This document shows, piece by piece, positions 1 to 10,619 of a DNA stretch of 64,000 nucleotides; position 1 is the stretch's first letter; every line of letters begins with the position of its first letter. This DNA comes from Plectrocnemia conspersa (lineage: Eukaryota > Arthropoda > Insecta > Trichoptera > Polycentropodidae). The notes beneath the pieces are model-generated. The model was not told the DNA's origin. It did not search any database and worked only from the letters and a program-made list of their open reading frames with translations. Location of the stretch: positions 1 to 64,000 of the forward strand of contig VTFK01000436.1 of NCBI GenBank assembly GCA_009617715.1. The letters run 5' to 3'. The translations under genes were made by a program, and so were the position numbers.

Positions 1-509
1 CATAATAGAATAAACCATCAATGGTCTGACTCGACGTGTGCTCGATTATTTGAACAATATGCACGAGATGTAATTGAAAAAATACGTGTACATAAATCGC
101 TATGACGCAACCCCGATGCATTTTCCATGTGTAAATATTTTAACAATGAAAAAACGCACGCGTAGCAACGATCGAATCAAAAGTTCTCTTTATAAAATAC
201 TATATAATTAAAATAACGTTATCTTAAACGCGAATAAACATTCTACATTTAATAGGTGTCAAAAGTTGCGATTGTAATGCAATTAAAGTAATTAATAAAT
301 TGATTATCAAACACTGACCAATGACATATTATATGAATAATGCACATTGTAAGCATTATTTTGAGATAGTATACTCATCCTTCTATTTCTTTTCAATCTA
401 TTCATTACTTTACAATGTTTTCTTAACAGAGTTTCATATCCTTTTCTACAGCAGATAGCACATATTGTGAAAAACACCATGAATGAATTCGGATTCGTTC
501 AATGAATAG
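1..509. other. AT-rich DNA, nothing recognised
   Basis: No frame, repeat shared with the rest of the window, or RNA-like structure was recognised here. It ends at the edge of a GC-rich block. Confidence 0.4.
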
Positions 510-559
510 TTGATTTTACAAGAGAAGCAAATACATGAGTTTGAGAGCGTTAGAATGTA

Positions 560-1048
560 TTGCATTTTTATAAATCGAATAGATCTCTTTCAATCCACGT
601 GGGTCCTTCACGAGACGAGATCTACCTCTCGAGTCAGATCCCTCCAATTAAGTTCGGCAACGGCGCTTTCACACGGTCGACCGTCAAGACCTGTCCTCCC
701 ATCCCGCTAACAGGTGACCCCGAATCTCCGCTAATGAGAACCATATTCGCATTGTACCCGGTGGCGCCGGAAGTCGCACGAAAGAATCCAGCCGGACAAT
801 GGCGGGGATGTAGCGGAAATTTTAAGGTTGCGGGATATTCGCCGGGGGTATCGTCGGCAGGTATTATTATTGTGTACGCACAGGTAGCGGGCCCCAGTTC
901 ACCTTGCTCCTTTTGTGATCGAGATAAGGTGGCTGCGGTGGGCGTGGCGAGACGGGGTTGGTCCTGTATAGAAATTACACGCGTGCGTTTATTTTGTAAA
1001 TATTGTACGTCGGACCGCAAAGTGACGATTTTACGGCTCGATAATTGA
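560..1048. other. GC-rich block with long open frames on both strands, identity unknown
   Basis: An abrupt GC-rich patch in AT-rich DNA. The plus strand is open through 560-1048 (162 codons). The minus strand is open through 634-1020 (128 codons) and, past a single stop, continues toward 560. Neither translation has a domain I recognise. The plus frame carries LTGDPESPLMRT and NPAGQWRGC. The minus frame carries ISGDSGSPVSG near its end, which only superficially resembles the GDSGSP of trypsin-like proteases: no matching fold, His or Asp motif is visible. No good splice sites flank it. It could be a coding exon, part of a multicopy element, or a structured non-coding RNA. I compared it by eye with rRNA, 7SK and U1 patterns and saw no match. 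Confidence 0.35.
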
Positions 1049-1657
1049 ACTTGCGCGTCTGTATAATTAACTGACAGAGGGCCTAAAAGTTAACTGCTAT
1101 TTTTTATTGGCGCATAATGGGCGTTAGAAAGAAGGGAAGTTTTATTACCTTTTCAAGTTTACTACCTAGCATCTACGGATTGAATGAAAGCCAGCAAACG
1201 ATTTATTGTATTTTTTTATATTTATATATATATGAAAAACTTCAACAATAGATAATTAAAATATGACAACAAAAGTTGATATATAGAACAGCAATTAAAA
1301 ATTCTAACAGTAAACAGATATTTTATTGTTACAAAGGTTCCAAATCTGTTAATTTTACTAGCTCGGTTTTATTGTGTAATACAACTGTGAAGTCAGTACA
1401 ATCGATATCCAACTTTTGGTATAGTTTACTCCCCACTCCTTAATAACAGTAAGTTTATTAAGTATGTGCAAAATTCTAAGAATTCATTTAAAATAAATTT
1501 TGACATTGACACAAATTTACCGCTGCAGAAATTTTTAGTTATTCTTCATCACATCGCAAACTTAAGTTTCTGTTCCCGCCACCGCAGTGTTGCCAAAGCA
1601 CCGCCATGCTCCAGTGTAGCCAATTTAAATTACTCCCTACAAGTAATTTATTTTCAC
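1049..1657. other. AT-rich DNA, nothing recognised
   Basis: Low-complexity AT-rich sequence. A short open frame around 1466-1678 has no recognisable motif and runs into the repeat at 1658. Confidence 0.35.
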
Positions 1658-1760
1658 CAGGACTGCGGAGTCATTTAAAATTTTACCGACTCCGATTTTA
1701 GCAATTTTAATAGAACTATTTTTAGCTAGCATATAATTGAATAATAAATGATAAAGTATT
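1658..1760 (+). repeat. Left-end fragment of the CAGGRCTGYGG hAT-type repeat
   Basis: Begins CAGGACTGCGGAGTC and then reads TTTAAAATTTTACCGACTC. This aligns with the left end of the complete element at 55,798 (CAGGGCTGTGGGTCG, TTTAAAATTTCACCGACTC). No matching right end was found nearby, so this looks like a truncated copy. Confidence 0.55.
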
Positions 1761-1835
1761 CCAATATATATTCGTCAATCTATGAAGAATCGAAAAATAC
1801 AGTTTAAGGGATAAATACAGGTGTTTATACAAACA

Positions 1836-1863
1836 CAATTCTATATTATAATTCTATATTATA
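1836..1863. repeat. Short direct tandem repeat
   Basis: A unit close to ATTCTATATTATA occurs twice in tandem. It is a minor low-complexity feature. Confidence 0.5.
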
Positions 1864-1904
1864 GTAAAAACAATCAAGACCATTTTTATATTATAAATAA
1901 TCAG

Positions 1905-2172
1905 CAATAAGCGTTTCAAACTTTAAACGATACAAATTTTAACCTGCTGCCTAAAAAATATTACCATAATAAGTTACAATTGTTAAATGATTTACAACGA
2001 CTGCATTTTTATTTTTGAGTCATTTTTAATAAAGTACTGTGACCATAAAGTGGTTAAAATTAAACATTATTTTATTTAAAAGAGATACAAAATTCAATAC
2101 TAACTATCGAGGAAGTCCACAGCTACACAATAATAACTCGGAAATGTGAGTAATTTCTGAAATTTCGAAACG
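1905..2172 (+). repeat. Interspersed repeat, copy 1 (pair with 59.1 kb)
   Basis: Shares ATATTACCATAATAA and, about 150 bases later, a block reading GAAAGT/GAAGTCCACAGC, ACACAATA, GTGAGTAATTTCTG with the segment at 59,105-59,280, in the same order and orientation. The family was not identified. In the second copy it sits just upstream of a mariner transposase relic, so it may be an element end or UTR. Confidence 0.6.
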
Positions 2173-3446
2173 AATAGTAAAAGAACGAGCGAATAGAATC
2201 GATGTTTGGATTGGAGTCTATAAATAGCTCGCGACAGTAAAAAAGAAGAAAAAAAAACCCTTTTTGAGAAAAATCTTTACGAAATTATAAGAATACAACG
2301 GATATAAAGCAGAGAATCTCTTTGCTGAATCAGCAATAACTCTCTTACGGTGAGCTATGGGGTCATGAAATTTGCACACTTCACAAGTTCACAACAATAT
2401 TTCCATAATAAGAAAATTACTTGTGTAATTTTACATAAGTACATACATGTAAAATTATCATATAATCAAGTAAAAATTATATTCTGTGAAAAAAATGGTA
2501 TAATTTGACCGAATTATTAATAAATATATTTTTAGTAGGAGCAAAAAATATTACACATCATTAATAAGGATGTTTTCAAATAACCATAAACTTTTATACG
2601 CATTATATGCATATTAAAAAAAAATTGCCACATAAATTTTAACGATCGACAACGGATAAACATCTATCCGAAAGGATTCGCGTATAAAACGCAACCTACA
2701 CATATCCTTCTCCATATTTTAGTAAAAATCCTTCGTTAATTACGTATAAACGACTCGAACTGCATTTTATATGCCCTATTGAGACCATTAGCGAACGAGG
2801 AAACACATATCTTCCACACCAGTATATTATGTACGCAAACATGTAGTGTGTGTAACATGTGAGAAATTCGTGCGCGGAGCGGAGCACTTCATTTCGTTTT
2901 CGCTAGAAAAGCACAGTTCCGAGAAATATTGTGGAGCGTTCTCGTTGTTAAAAGCTCGGTTGACATATTCGAAATTCCATTGCGAACAAAAAACTATACT
3001 ACACACATACACACACAGCAGAGTTTCGCATATTTCTTCGTAGCATAATTACGACAACCTCTCTTGCGCCACATTCCGATACGCCACCGCCACGCATCCC
3101 TCGAAAATATGGCAAATCATATGCGAACAAAAAATGTGTAGCACCTGAAACGTATCGTCGGTGTTTCCGAAATATGATACGATTGAAAAAAAAAACAATG
3201 TCAAAATGGAGTAACAAAGTATATGTAGTTAAAATTAATGTTAATCATATTTAAAAATAAATTTTATATGTATGTATAATATATACATATCTGAAACGAA
3301 CGATTATTTTCTTAAAAGCGTCGATTTATTATCAATATATAGATGACGAAATGTAAATAAATTTTTATTGATAATAGGTTATGGGGTCAAATCAGAACAG
3401 AGATAATAAAATAATTATAATAATACTAATTTCGCTAGAACATTAG
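2173..3446. other. AT-rich DNA, nothing firm
   Basis: Several short frames around 2700-3217 overlap each other on opposite strands and show no motif. No repeat partner was found inside the window. Confidence 0.35.
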
Positions 3447-3509
3447 ATGAATATCGAGAGAAAATCTATTAAAATCGCACTGGGGCGTTCTGTAGGCAAT
3501 ATTATCGAG
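3447..3509 (+). other. Candidate short first coding exon
   Basis: An ATG at 3447 opens 21 codons starting MNIERKSIKI that end exactly at a strong donor, ATCGAG|GTGAGT (GT at 3510). The exon would be phase 0. No acceptor partner or homologous protein is evident, and a 63-base frame ending at a donor can arise by chance. Confidence 0.15.
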
Positions 3510-3791
3510 GTGAGTAAAAATAATAATAAATTAAATTAATGGCGGGACCACTCGTGATCGATACGACGAAATTTGTCACAATGACTAACTGTGTTATTTG
3601 GACTTTATAAGAACATTTTTTCTCACCGGCGTCTCATTCGTTAAATTATTAAGAACTAATTGATCGGTGCACAATACAAATCATACGGCAGATTAGACAA
3701 TAGATATTATAAGACAATAGCAAATAGTCTGTTTCCGCCCCGAATCATAGTATTAGCCAGACGGTCTAAAACTAAAAATTGATTAAATGTG

Positions 3792-3821
3792 TATATAAAC
3801 TCGGCCGTTGTGAATTCAGTT
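3792..3821 (+). promoter_or_regulatory. Weak TATA/Inr core promoter candidate
   Basis: TATATAAAC at 3792 precedes a perfect arthropod initiator TTCAGTT (A at 3818). The TATA-to-Inr spacing, about 24-26 bases, is shorter than the usual ~30, which lowers confidence. Confidence 0.2.
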
Positions 3822-5722
3822 ATATTATGAATAAATTGCTCCATGAACTTCATTCAAAACCATCACTTCCGACTTTAAATGAGATGACCATTTAAAGACG
3901 ATTAAAACAGCCACTTTCCACTTCGACCAGATCAAGTGAAACAATCACACGAGTCCCAAGAGTTGAACCCGATCTTATTTAGTGTTTAGACTACGCGACG
4001 CATTACTAAAAATTATACAGTGAATTTCTAAAATGTACTATTAATTCGCGTGCACAATAACAGCAACATAATGTTCGTTTGTATCAAACGTAAATTTGTT
4101 ATTGCATAATGTTGTCTTACTGTACCTCAATAAGTTTTTACGTTTTTTTATTATTTGTCTCTATAAAACTAACACTGGCACAAATCCTCACGATTCAATG
4201 AGTCTTCTCCCAACACTAGCCGCCAGTACACTAGCCACTCTTTGCACATATTATTGACAGGATACAATCGATATGGCATTTTTCAACTTCCCACTAGACC
4301 TACGACACGGGTGTCAAACTATATACTAAAAAAATACAGTGATAAGCAGACGATTAATTACTTCAAAGTCAATAAATCGAACGTTAAGGTCATAGTTCAG
4401 TCTACCTTCGTAGCTGTTTTGATACAACTACGAACAGAAACGATGGAGAGAAGGAGAGAGATTATAGAGGCAACGGCAAAGTTCGCCCACGCTCACTATT
4501 GTACAGGTAAATAAATGTCAACCCGTCGAGGTGAGAGGACGGTGAAAGACGCAGAAAGGCGGAGGAGGGAACAAAGAGAGCAAATTAGGGAGAACTCCGT
4601 CAGCCAGGAAATGTATGTTCGTCGGCTATCGCGCAATGTCACGAGCGTGCGATAACTTTAATCGGACCGCGACGGGTCAAGTCTGAGCAAGAGTGTTTTG
4701 AATCAATTTAATTGTCTTTACGATATTGACATTATTAATGTGTTATGTATACGACAAATAATGATGCACGATTACGGGAACGGCACATTGTTAGACAATG
4801 TTGCACACGAGAATCGCACCAAAGGAGTTAATAGTTAAAAAATGGCAGATTTCATGCAAATTTACTTTTTAATCCATTTAATTTATTATTTTATTTTTAT
4901 ATGCAATAAAATATAAACTTGTTATCTTCACGACTACATTGCACTTTCGAGGGCTACTTTTAACGCCGCCGCCATAAAAAGCGCATTAAATTACATTTTT
5001 ATCGACCATAATATGTGCATATTTTATTTCGTCGTGCAGACATATTTTATACCTATGGCAATATCAACACGTGTTGCCTTAGATTTATAAAATTGTGCAG
5101 ATGTTGATTTAATCAGCGGATATTGCGGAGGTATAATAATATATTCTAAGCGGTCGCTGCAAAGGATTCGTGCGGTTGTATATTCTTGAATGAAATTATT
5201 AGAGAGCAGGACTCGATGAGTCAATCGTTTTGTTTGTGAATTAACGATAAGCAAGTACGACATGTTTATGATCTGTATTCGAGTGGATGAGAGTTTCGAC
5301 ATATTTCGAATTCCAAAGATTTTCCCACGTGCGTTAAATAAAACAAGCAAGCAATAAACTCTGATCTAGTGTTTTGACAGGTGAAGAGTTTTTTAACATC
5401 AATATTTATTATCTTTGACGATGTCATGAGAGAAAGGATATAAATATAAAATCCAAGGCTCTTCGTGTGAAATGCAATAAGCTTAAATCGAACTTGAAAT
5501 TAGTTTATATTAACTCAATCCGTTAAAATGGGCACGTGCTTTTCATATCCACAAGAATTTATTTATAAATTACTTTTAAAACGGTCGTTAGTATGTGGAC
5601 ACGACACGAGCAGAAAAGCAATTTGCCCCTACCCCGCCTTGAATTTAGCCAGAAAAATCAGCATATTATTTAATAGAATACTATAAATCTTAATGAAATC
5701 GAAATAATAAAAAAAACGATAA
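3822..5722. other. No gene recognised; a few donor-like sites
   Basis: The open frames at 4242-4514 (plus) and 5024-5350 (minus) have no recognisable motifs. Donor-like sites occur at ACAG|GTAAAT near 4505 and TCGAG|GTGAGA near 4530 in a purine-rich stretch (4440-4680), with no supported exon around them. Confidence 0.3.
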
Positions 5723-6270
5723 ATGACCAGCCATGAAAAAACTGAAATGACGTCCTTGATTCTCCAAATACATTTCACAATTTGCTGTTTAAACCCAAAC
5801 TTAAGCCAATGGAAGTTTCAATACGAATTATTATTTAATCTGTACATAAACGATTTAACCTTATGTAATTTTGGATTTAACTGTATGCTGATGATACAGT
5901 GCTAATATATAACTCTAAAACATACAAAGATGTGCAAAGAAACATGCAGATTGATTTGATCAATATTAGTGAATGCATGATATTAAACAAATTAAAAATT
6001 AATGAAAAAAAAAAAAAATTTAATGATACTTTTGATATCACAATCACTGTAAGTAATATAAAATACTTTGGTCTATGTTTAGATAAAAATTATTACCATA
6101 TTGATTTTATAATATTTTTTTTTACACAACTTTCAAAATATATTATCTAAAAAAACTAGATTAAACATTTATTATACACATATTTATAGTCGTCTAGTAT
6201 ATATATATGTCTTACGTTTGGGGATTTAAAAATAAATTTAAATTAAAATCACTTCAAGTTATTCAAAATA
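5723..6270 (+). mobile_element. Non-LTR retrotransposon (LINE) reverse transcriptase relic
   Basis: A decayed RT domain. LLFNLYINDL is read from 5831, the usual segment after the GVPQGS motif. After a frameshift the catalytic box reads YADDTVLIYNS from 5884, followed by a helix-rich stretch (VQRNMQIDL, MILNKLKINEK) and NIKYFGLCLDKN. Farther on, MSYVWGFKNKFKLKSLQVI (from 6207) matches the post-RT region of jockey/CR1-type ORF2. Stops and shifts make it a pseudogene. It is cut at 6270 by a TA-flanked transposon end. Confidence 0.85.
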
Positions 6271-6450
6271 CAGTGAAATCTCTTTGTAACGAATACCGAA
6301 ATAACGAAATTCCCAGTATAACGAATCTTTAATTTGTCTCCGAAAAACTTTCAAACAAAATGTTTTCATTGTAACGAAGACAGATCTCAATATAACGAAA
6401 TATTTTGATCAGAATTTAAGAATGACGTTACAACTTGACCCTCAAAACCT
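6271..6450 (+). mobile_element. Tigger/pogo-like transposon end inserted in the LINE
   Basis: Immediately after TA (6269-6270) comes CAGTGAAATCTC, then at least five spaced copies of TAACGAA (near 6286, 6302, 6319, 6372 and 6394). A CAGT... end with repeated TAACGAA units after a TA target is typical of pogo/Tigger-type Tc1-mariner elements. The opposite end was not found, so the right limit is approximate and no transposase frame is visible. Confidence 0.55.
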
Positions 6451-6986
6451 TTTTCATAAAACATTTTTTTAACAAATTTAATTGTTTTTATTACAGTATC
6501 CTTAAAAATGGACAAAAAACAATTTGTCAATCTTGTAAGAGGCGATAAATAATAAATTTGATGATTTAAGAAACATTTTCTGTGAAGTTTGGCACAAATT
6601 CATTTTAATATATTGAATTTAAAATCATTCATGATTTACCAAAATCAACTAGGAAGAATTGCAAAGAATTAAACAATTTTTTTTTTAATGAATTCATGCA
6701 ACTTTAATCAAATAAAATTAAGTCACATATATTATATCATTATTTAACTGTATGCTTCTTATTTGTTCTTTTAAAATTTAATAATACATATTTTAACAAA
6801 AATATATTGTTATAGAACTTTCATTAAGTCAAGTGCAAAATACAAACTGAACCAGGGGGAAAAAAGCAGAAGTACAGACAGACGTCGCATCTTGTATATT
6901 GCTCCATAGTTAGTCTGTGTTTTAAAAATATGATAGTTATTCTAATCGATATTACTATGGATTTCTATATGAGAGTATTGGTAGAA

Positions 6987-7212
6987 GTGTATTCAACCCG
7001 AATTTTGGTCAATAAGAGGGGTGCAAAAAAATTATCACTTCTCAGAAATCAAAAATTCACGTTAGCGCGTCGCAGTGGGAACGTTCGGTAACGAGCGCTC
7101 CCACTGCGACGGCACGATTTTATTGATTTTGACGTGAATTTTTGACTTCTGAGAAGTGATACTTGTTTTTGTGCTTTCCTATTGGTCAAACTTCGGTTTA
7201 GATATATTTCAA
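6987..7212. mobile_element. Foldback (MITE-like) element, copy 1
   Basis: An inverted repeat of roughly 75 bases: the left arm (GTGTATTCAACCCGAA ... TCACTTCTCAGA ... AAATTCACGT) is mirrored by the right arm (ACGTGAATTTTTGACTTC ... AAGTGAT ... TTCGGTTTAGA). Between them lies a second palindrome built on CGTCGCAGTGGGAACG and CGCTCCCACTGCGACG. Related copies lie at 21,851 and 52,485. No coding capacity, so it is presumably non-autonomous. Confidence 0.8.
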
Positions 7213-7289
7213 TCGAAACGAGGAAAATGTCCAAAAAGGTGTTTCAGATACCTGTACATGAGAGAATAAATAAATATTAAAAAAAATAT

Positions 7290-7519
7290 TTATCATAAAA
7301 TTCCTATACGGTATGCTGGAATATGATTCCCTCGAGTCGCGTCAACGAGAATATCTGGGAAAGCACTTCTTTAAGTTGCATTTAGAGAATATACATAATC
7401 TGGAGATATTGGAAGAACTACGTTTTTATTTATCACATAATTACCAGCGCTATTATTTGATGTACCGCATTCAAGAACAGAAGTCATGTCGGATAGTATT
7501 GATTTGTTCTCAAGTTTGA
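7290..7519 (+). mobile_element. Possible LINE ORF2 C-terminal fragment
   Basis: The frame ending at 7519 reads MLEYDSLESRQREYLGKHFF, then LEILEELRFYLSHNYQR, then YRIQEQKSCR. This follows the layout of the C-terminus of CR1/jockey ORF2 (basic ... R..YL..F.F.L ... ILEEL.F..P ... R). It may or may not belong to the RT relic at 5.7-6.3 kb. Confidence 0.45.
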
Positions 7520-7529
7520 AAATATCGCT

Positions 7530-8690
7530 TTCTTTAAACACAAGCGTCTTCAACTATTGGGGGATGCGTCAATTACTTTAAAACATCTGTTGCTGTTTGC
7601 TGACAACGTCTCGCGATTATTATTATAACGTTAACGTTATTTATATATTTTTATTTAATGTTATTACGTTCTCTAAATCCGTGCCGGCGCACTCCCCGCG
7701 GCTCTCTTTTAAAAAGCAAACCTGTTTCGAGCGGGCTCGACGATTATTCCTCTCTCAGGTACTAAATAAAACGCGGGGGCTCAAAAGTACGGATTCACCT
7801 GTGTGTGCCGCTTCTTCTCCTCGTCCTTCTTTTTTGTTTTAGCCTTTGATTTTTCTTAATTTTATATCCGCGTCTCTTTCCCACTCTCGCACCGTTGCGT
7901 CTCTATCTCTCTTTGTTTTGTACCTCTTCGCAGCCAAGTTGCGTAATACTCGTCGTTAACGTGTGTTACAAATCATTCTCTCAAACGAAACGCATTAGCT
8001 GGTCGCGCATGGACGATAACGTCTCCATCCGCGGTTAGTTACTAAAATATCGCAAGCATAATTATATTTATAAACATTGTCAATGTTTTAAAATCGAATT
8101 AAACCTTATCGATCAAGGAAGTGATTCAGATGTATAAATATATTTGACATCTCAAGCTCAATCGCATAGGAATAAATTTTGAAAAAAAATATCCTAACCC
8201 AATCTATTCCACTACCTCAAAAACGATAAAATAAAAACTCACAGCGACCGGTCGTTTCGGAGGAACCGAGAGATGGTTATCTCTCGTCCGGCGGAGAGTG
8301 GCGTATTTCATCGGGTTTATCTGTACAAGATCGAATCGAATCTCGATTCGATCTCGGGTCCGGTTAAAATCAAACAAAACAGTAGTAGTGGTGGGTGTGT
8401 GTATAAAAATAAAACAAAAATTAGGATTCGGGGGAACGGAAGACGCCGCTGGCGCTTCGCGGATATCGGCGTGCAACAGGTAGTAGTATCATAGTAGGAG
8501 AGCGAGAGATAAGAACAGCCGAACGCCGGGCAAGATCAGTTTTCACACATGAGCGAGATAAGAAATTTAGCAAGAGTAGGGGGAGAAAGAGGAGGCAGGT
8601 CTTTGTGTCACGAGGTGGAAAACCGAGCACGCGATCTCATCAATCCAGTTTCTGTCGGCCGGCCGGCACGAAAAATATTGTACCTACTGT
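7530..8690. other. GC-richer DNA, no gene recognised
   Basis: Holds a pyrimidine-rich acceptor-like site (CCTCTCTCAG|GT near 7757). It also holds overlapping short frames at 8204-8630 with no motifs. Possibly part of a regulatory island continuing to 9.14 kb. Confidence 0.3.
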
Positions 8691-8692
8691 TG

Positions 8693-8700
8693 TGACGTCA
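8693..8700. promoter_or_regulatory. Palindromic CRE site
   Basis: TGACGTCA, the full CREB/ATF palindrome, within TGTTGTGACGTCACGCAAG. An ATATAAAG sequence lies about 65 bases downstream (near 8762), but no good initiator follows it. Confidence 0.45.
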
Positions 8701-9082
8701 CGCAAGTGGATGAACTCCCGAACGGGTGTTCGTAACAGATAACGAACATTTATTTATTAGAATATAAAGCGATCACTCGTTGCGCTATCGGACAGGTGAA
8801 ACGGCAGCAATTAGAAATTGTTCGGTTGCATTTGCACTGCGACTGCACACATGTGTTCACACATAGGCAACTAGCGGCTCTCGAAGTTTCGCGAGCCGGC
8901 CGCCCCTTTCAAACATTGTCTCGCCTCTTCGGTTTCCGAACACGTTCGCCGAGAACGGAAGCTATCGTACCGCACATTTCTATCGGCGAATGGCTACACG
9001 TCCTATGACATATTTCACCGGGGGGGATGGAGCGGGGGAGACCTTGAAAATTTCCGTGGTAGAATCCCAACAATCCGGCGTA

Positions 9083-9133
9083 TGACGTGTTACGTCACGT
9101 GACGAAATGCGGCGAAACGTGACGTGACGTACG
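9083..9133. promoter_or_regulatory. Dense CRE / E-box cluster
   Basis: In about 50 bases the sequence carries TGACGTG (9083), TTACGTCA (9090), GTCACGTGAC (9094-9103, an exact palindromic E-box of the MITF/TFEB or clock type) and ACGTGACGTGACGTAC (9117 onward). Such stacked bZIP and bHLH sites suggest a real regulatory element. No target gene is visible in the window. Confidence 0.5.
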
Positions 9134-9139
9134 ATGACG

Positions 9140-9479
9140 ATTTACTGAGTAGAAATTTTCGTTAGGCAATTGACCATGTGTGATGACAAAATTGTTGTAA
9201 TTTAAATTTTGATACAATTGAAAGGCAAAATATGGTCATAACAACTTCATATTATGATTAACAAAAATTAAAATTCATTAGTCTTCACTTGCGACACGGA
9301 GGCACAGCAGTAGCTTAAAATAGCCGCCGCAATATGAAGGAATAAAACCCACATTAGTAGACATTTGAATTTACGCCGAGTAGTAAATTCAAAATCCAAG
9401 TTTGCAAGGAACTTATCGAATCATTCATGGGAAAGATTATGTTAGCTGCGTTTTGGGACGAACGAGGGACATTTTTGAG
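9140..9479. other. AT-rich DNA, nothing recognised
   Basis: No frame or site of note. It leads into the repeat at 9480. Confidence 0.3.
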
Positions 9480-9700
9480 TCACTAGTTTTCAAGTTTGAT
9501 AAAATATTTCATTATTTTAAAACGTGCTGATTTTATGACCGGCCGGGTCATAAATACAGCATTTGTTAAAATGTTTATTGTTTTAACCTATTCAACTTAG
9601 CTCTTAGCTATTCGTAAATATATGTCATTTAGCGCATTCAGTTTAAGAAACACGCTACACGAACGGCCCTTCCATTCGCTGCATATGGATTGATTATCAC
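9480..9700 (+). repeat. Internal copy of the GTGGCGTAGC transposon (inverse of 45.2-45.45 kb)
   Basis: Reading plus, TTATGACC..GGGTCATAAA, then TTAGCTCTTA..TATTCG and TAGCGCATTCA..TTAAGAA, reproduce the reverse complement of 45,160-45,430 in the same order. Terminal repeats are not recognisable here, so it is an internal or degraded copy. Confidence 0.65.
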
Positions 9701-10004
9701 TAACTTTCCTTCTTAAAAAGTATTTTTCGTGAAAAATGCCAATCGAAAATTCTCATTCTCGAAAATTTTAATAAAATGATATAAATCTAATTTTTTACGG
9801 ATAATGAACGATACACGGCATTAGACAAATTGTGAAGATTTTTAAATACTCTCCCGTACGAAACAACATTTTACAAAAGTATGTATTTAAAGTTAAAAAA
9901 ATTGAACCTCATTTATATAGAACATGCGATGCTAGACCGCTTTTTACGAATTAAGCAATAAGTTAAAAATGCACTAACTGACCTACATTTCATTGTATTT
10001 AATT

Positions 10005-10610
10005 ATTCCTGAAGGGGTACTGAAAACTTTACAGCCAATAAAGATTACCGTAGAGAGAATATGTTACATTATTGACATTCTTTTTGTTAAAACAATTAGA
10101 AATTATCAATTTTGAGCTAAGGTAGAAATTTCAAAGGGCAATTAAAGAGAAATTAAATAATCGAAGAAACCAGATATTGATGTCATTAATTAAATATTTG
10201 CAAAATCTTGAACCTTTACCGTTCAAAAAAGAATGACTTCAGTTATTCTTCAAAAACAGAAATATGTAACATGGAGAAATAAAATATTCGTAGATTATTT
10301 AATGGTTTGATTAATTATAAAGACCATTGAATCATTAGAATCCATAGAATCTATTAAAGAGATAAAAAAATTATCTTTGGCTCAATAATTAGAGAAAGAA
10401 AGTCAACATCTTGCGGATTAATGAAGAAAGAATTTAAATTATTTGAGTCGACAGGCAAGAGAACAAATATTTTAGAGTGCTTATTTGAAGCCTTGTTCAA
10501 CATCAGCACAAAATCAGAGGAAAAAAAAAAAAAAAAAGATCGAGGAGATCCGATTTTACTTCAGATGACATGTGTTTTTTAAATTGTTACTTTGAGAATA
10601 ATATGTATAA
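10005..10610 (+). mobile_element. Decayed hAT transposase (C-terminal half)
   Basis: Pieces in shifting frames match an hAT transposase. EGVLKTLQPIKITVERIC (near 10,010) is the segment before the dimerisation domain. From 10,418, KKEFKLFESTGKR, ILECLFEALFNI and finally DDMCFLNCYFENN follow the C-terminal hAT dimerisation pattern (L..AL..I.PTS..., then CFL..YF). The conserved middle (PTS-E-ERAFS) is lost at a poly-A run near 10,523-10,539. Multiple stops: a dead element. Confidence 0.7.
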
Positions 10611-10619
10611 TGTATCTAA

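Noticed and set aside
634..1020. Trypsin-like protease, from ISGDSGSPVSG in the minus frame
   Set aside because: Only the GDSGSP string matches. It lies near the C-terminal end of a frame with no His or Asp motif and no protease-like flanks.
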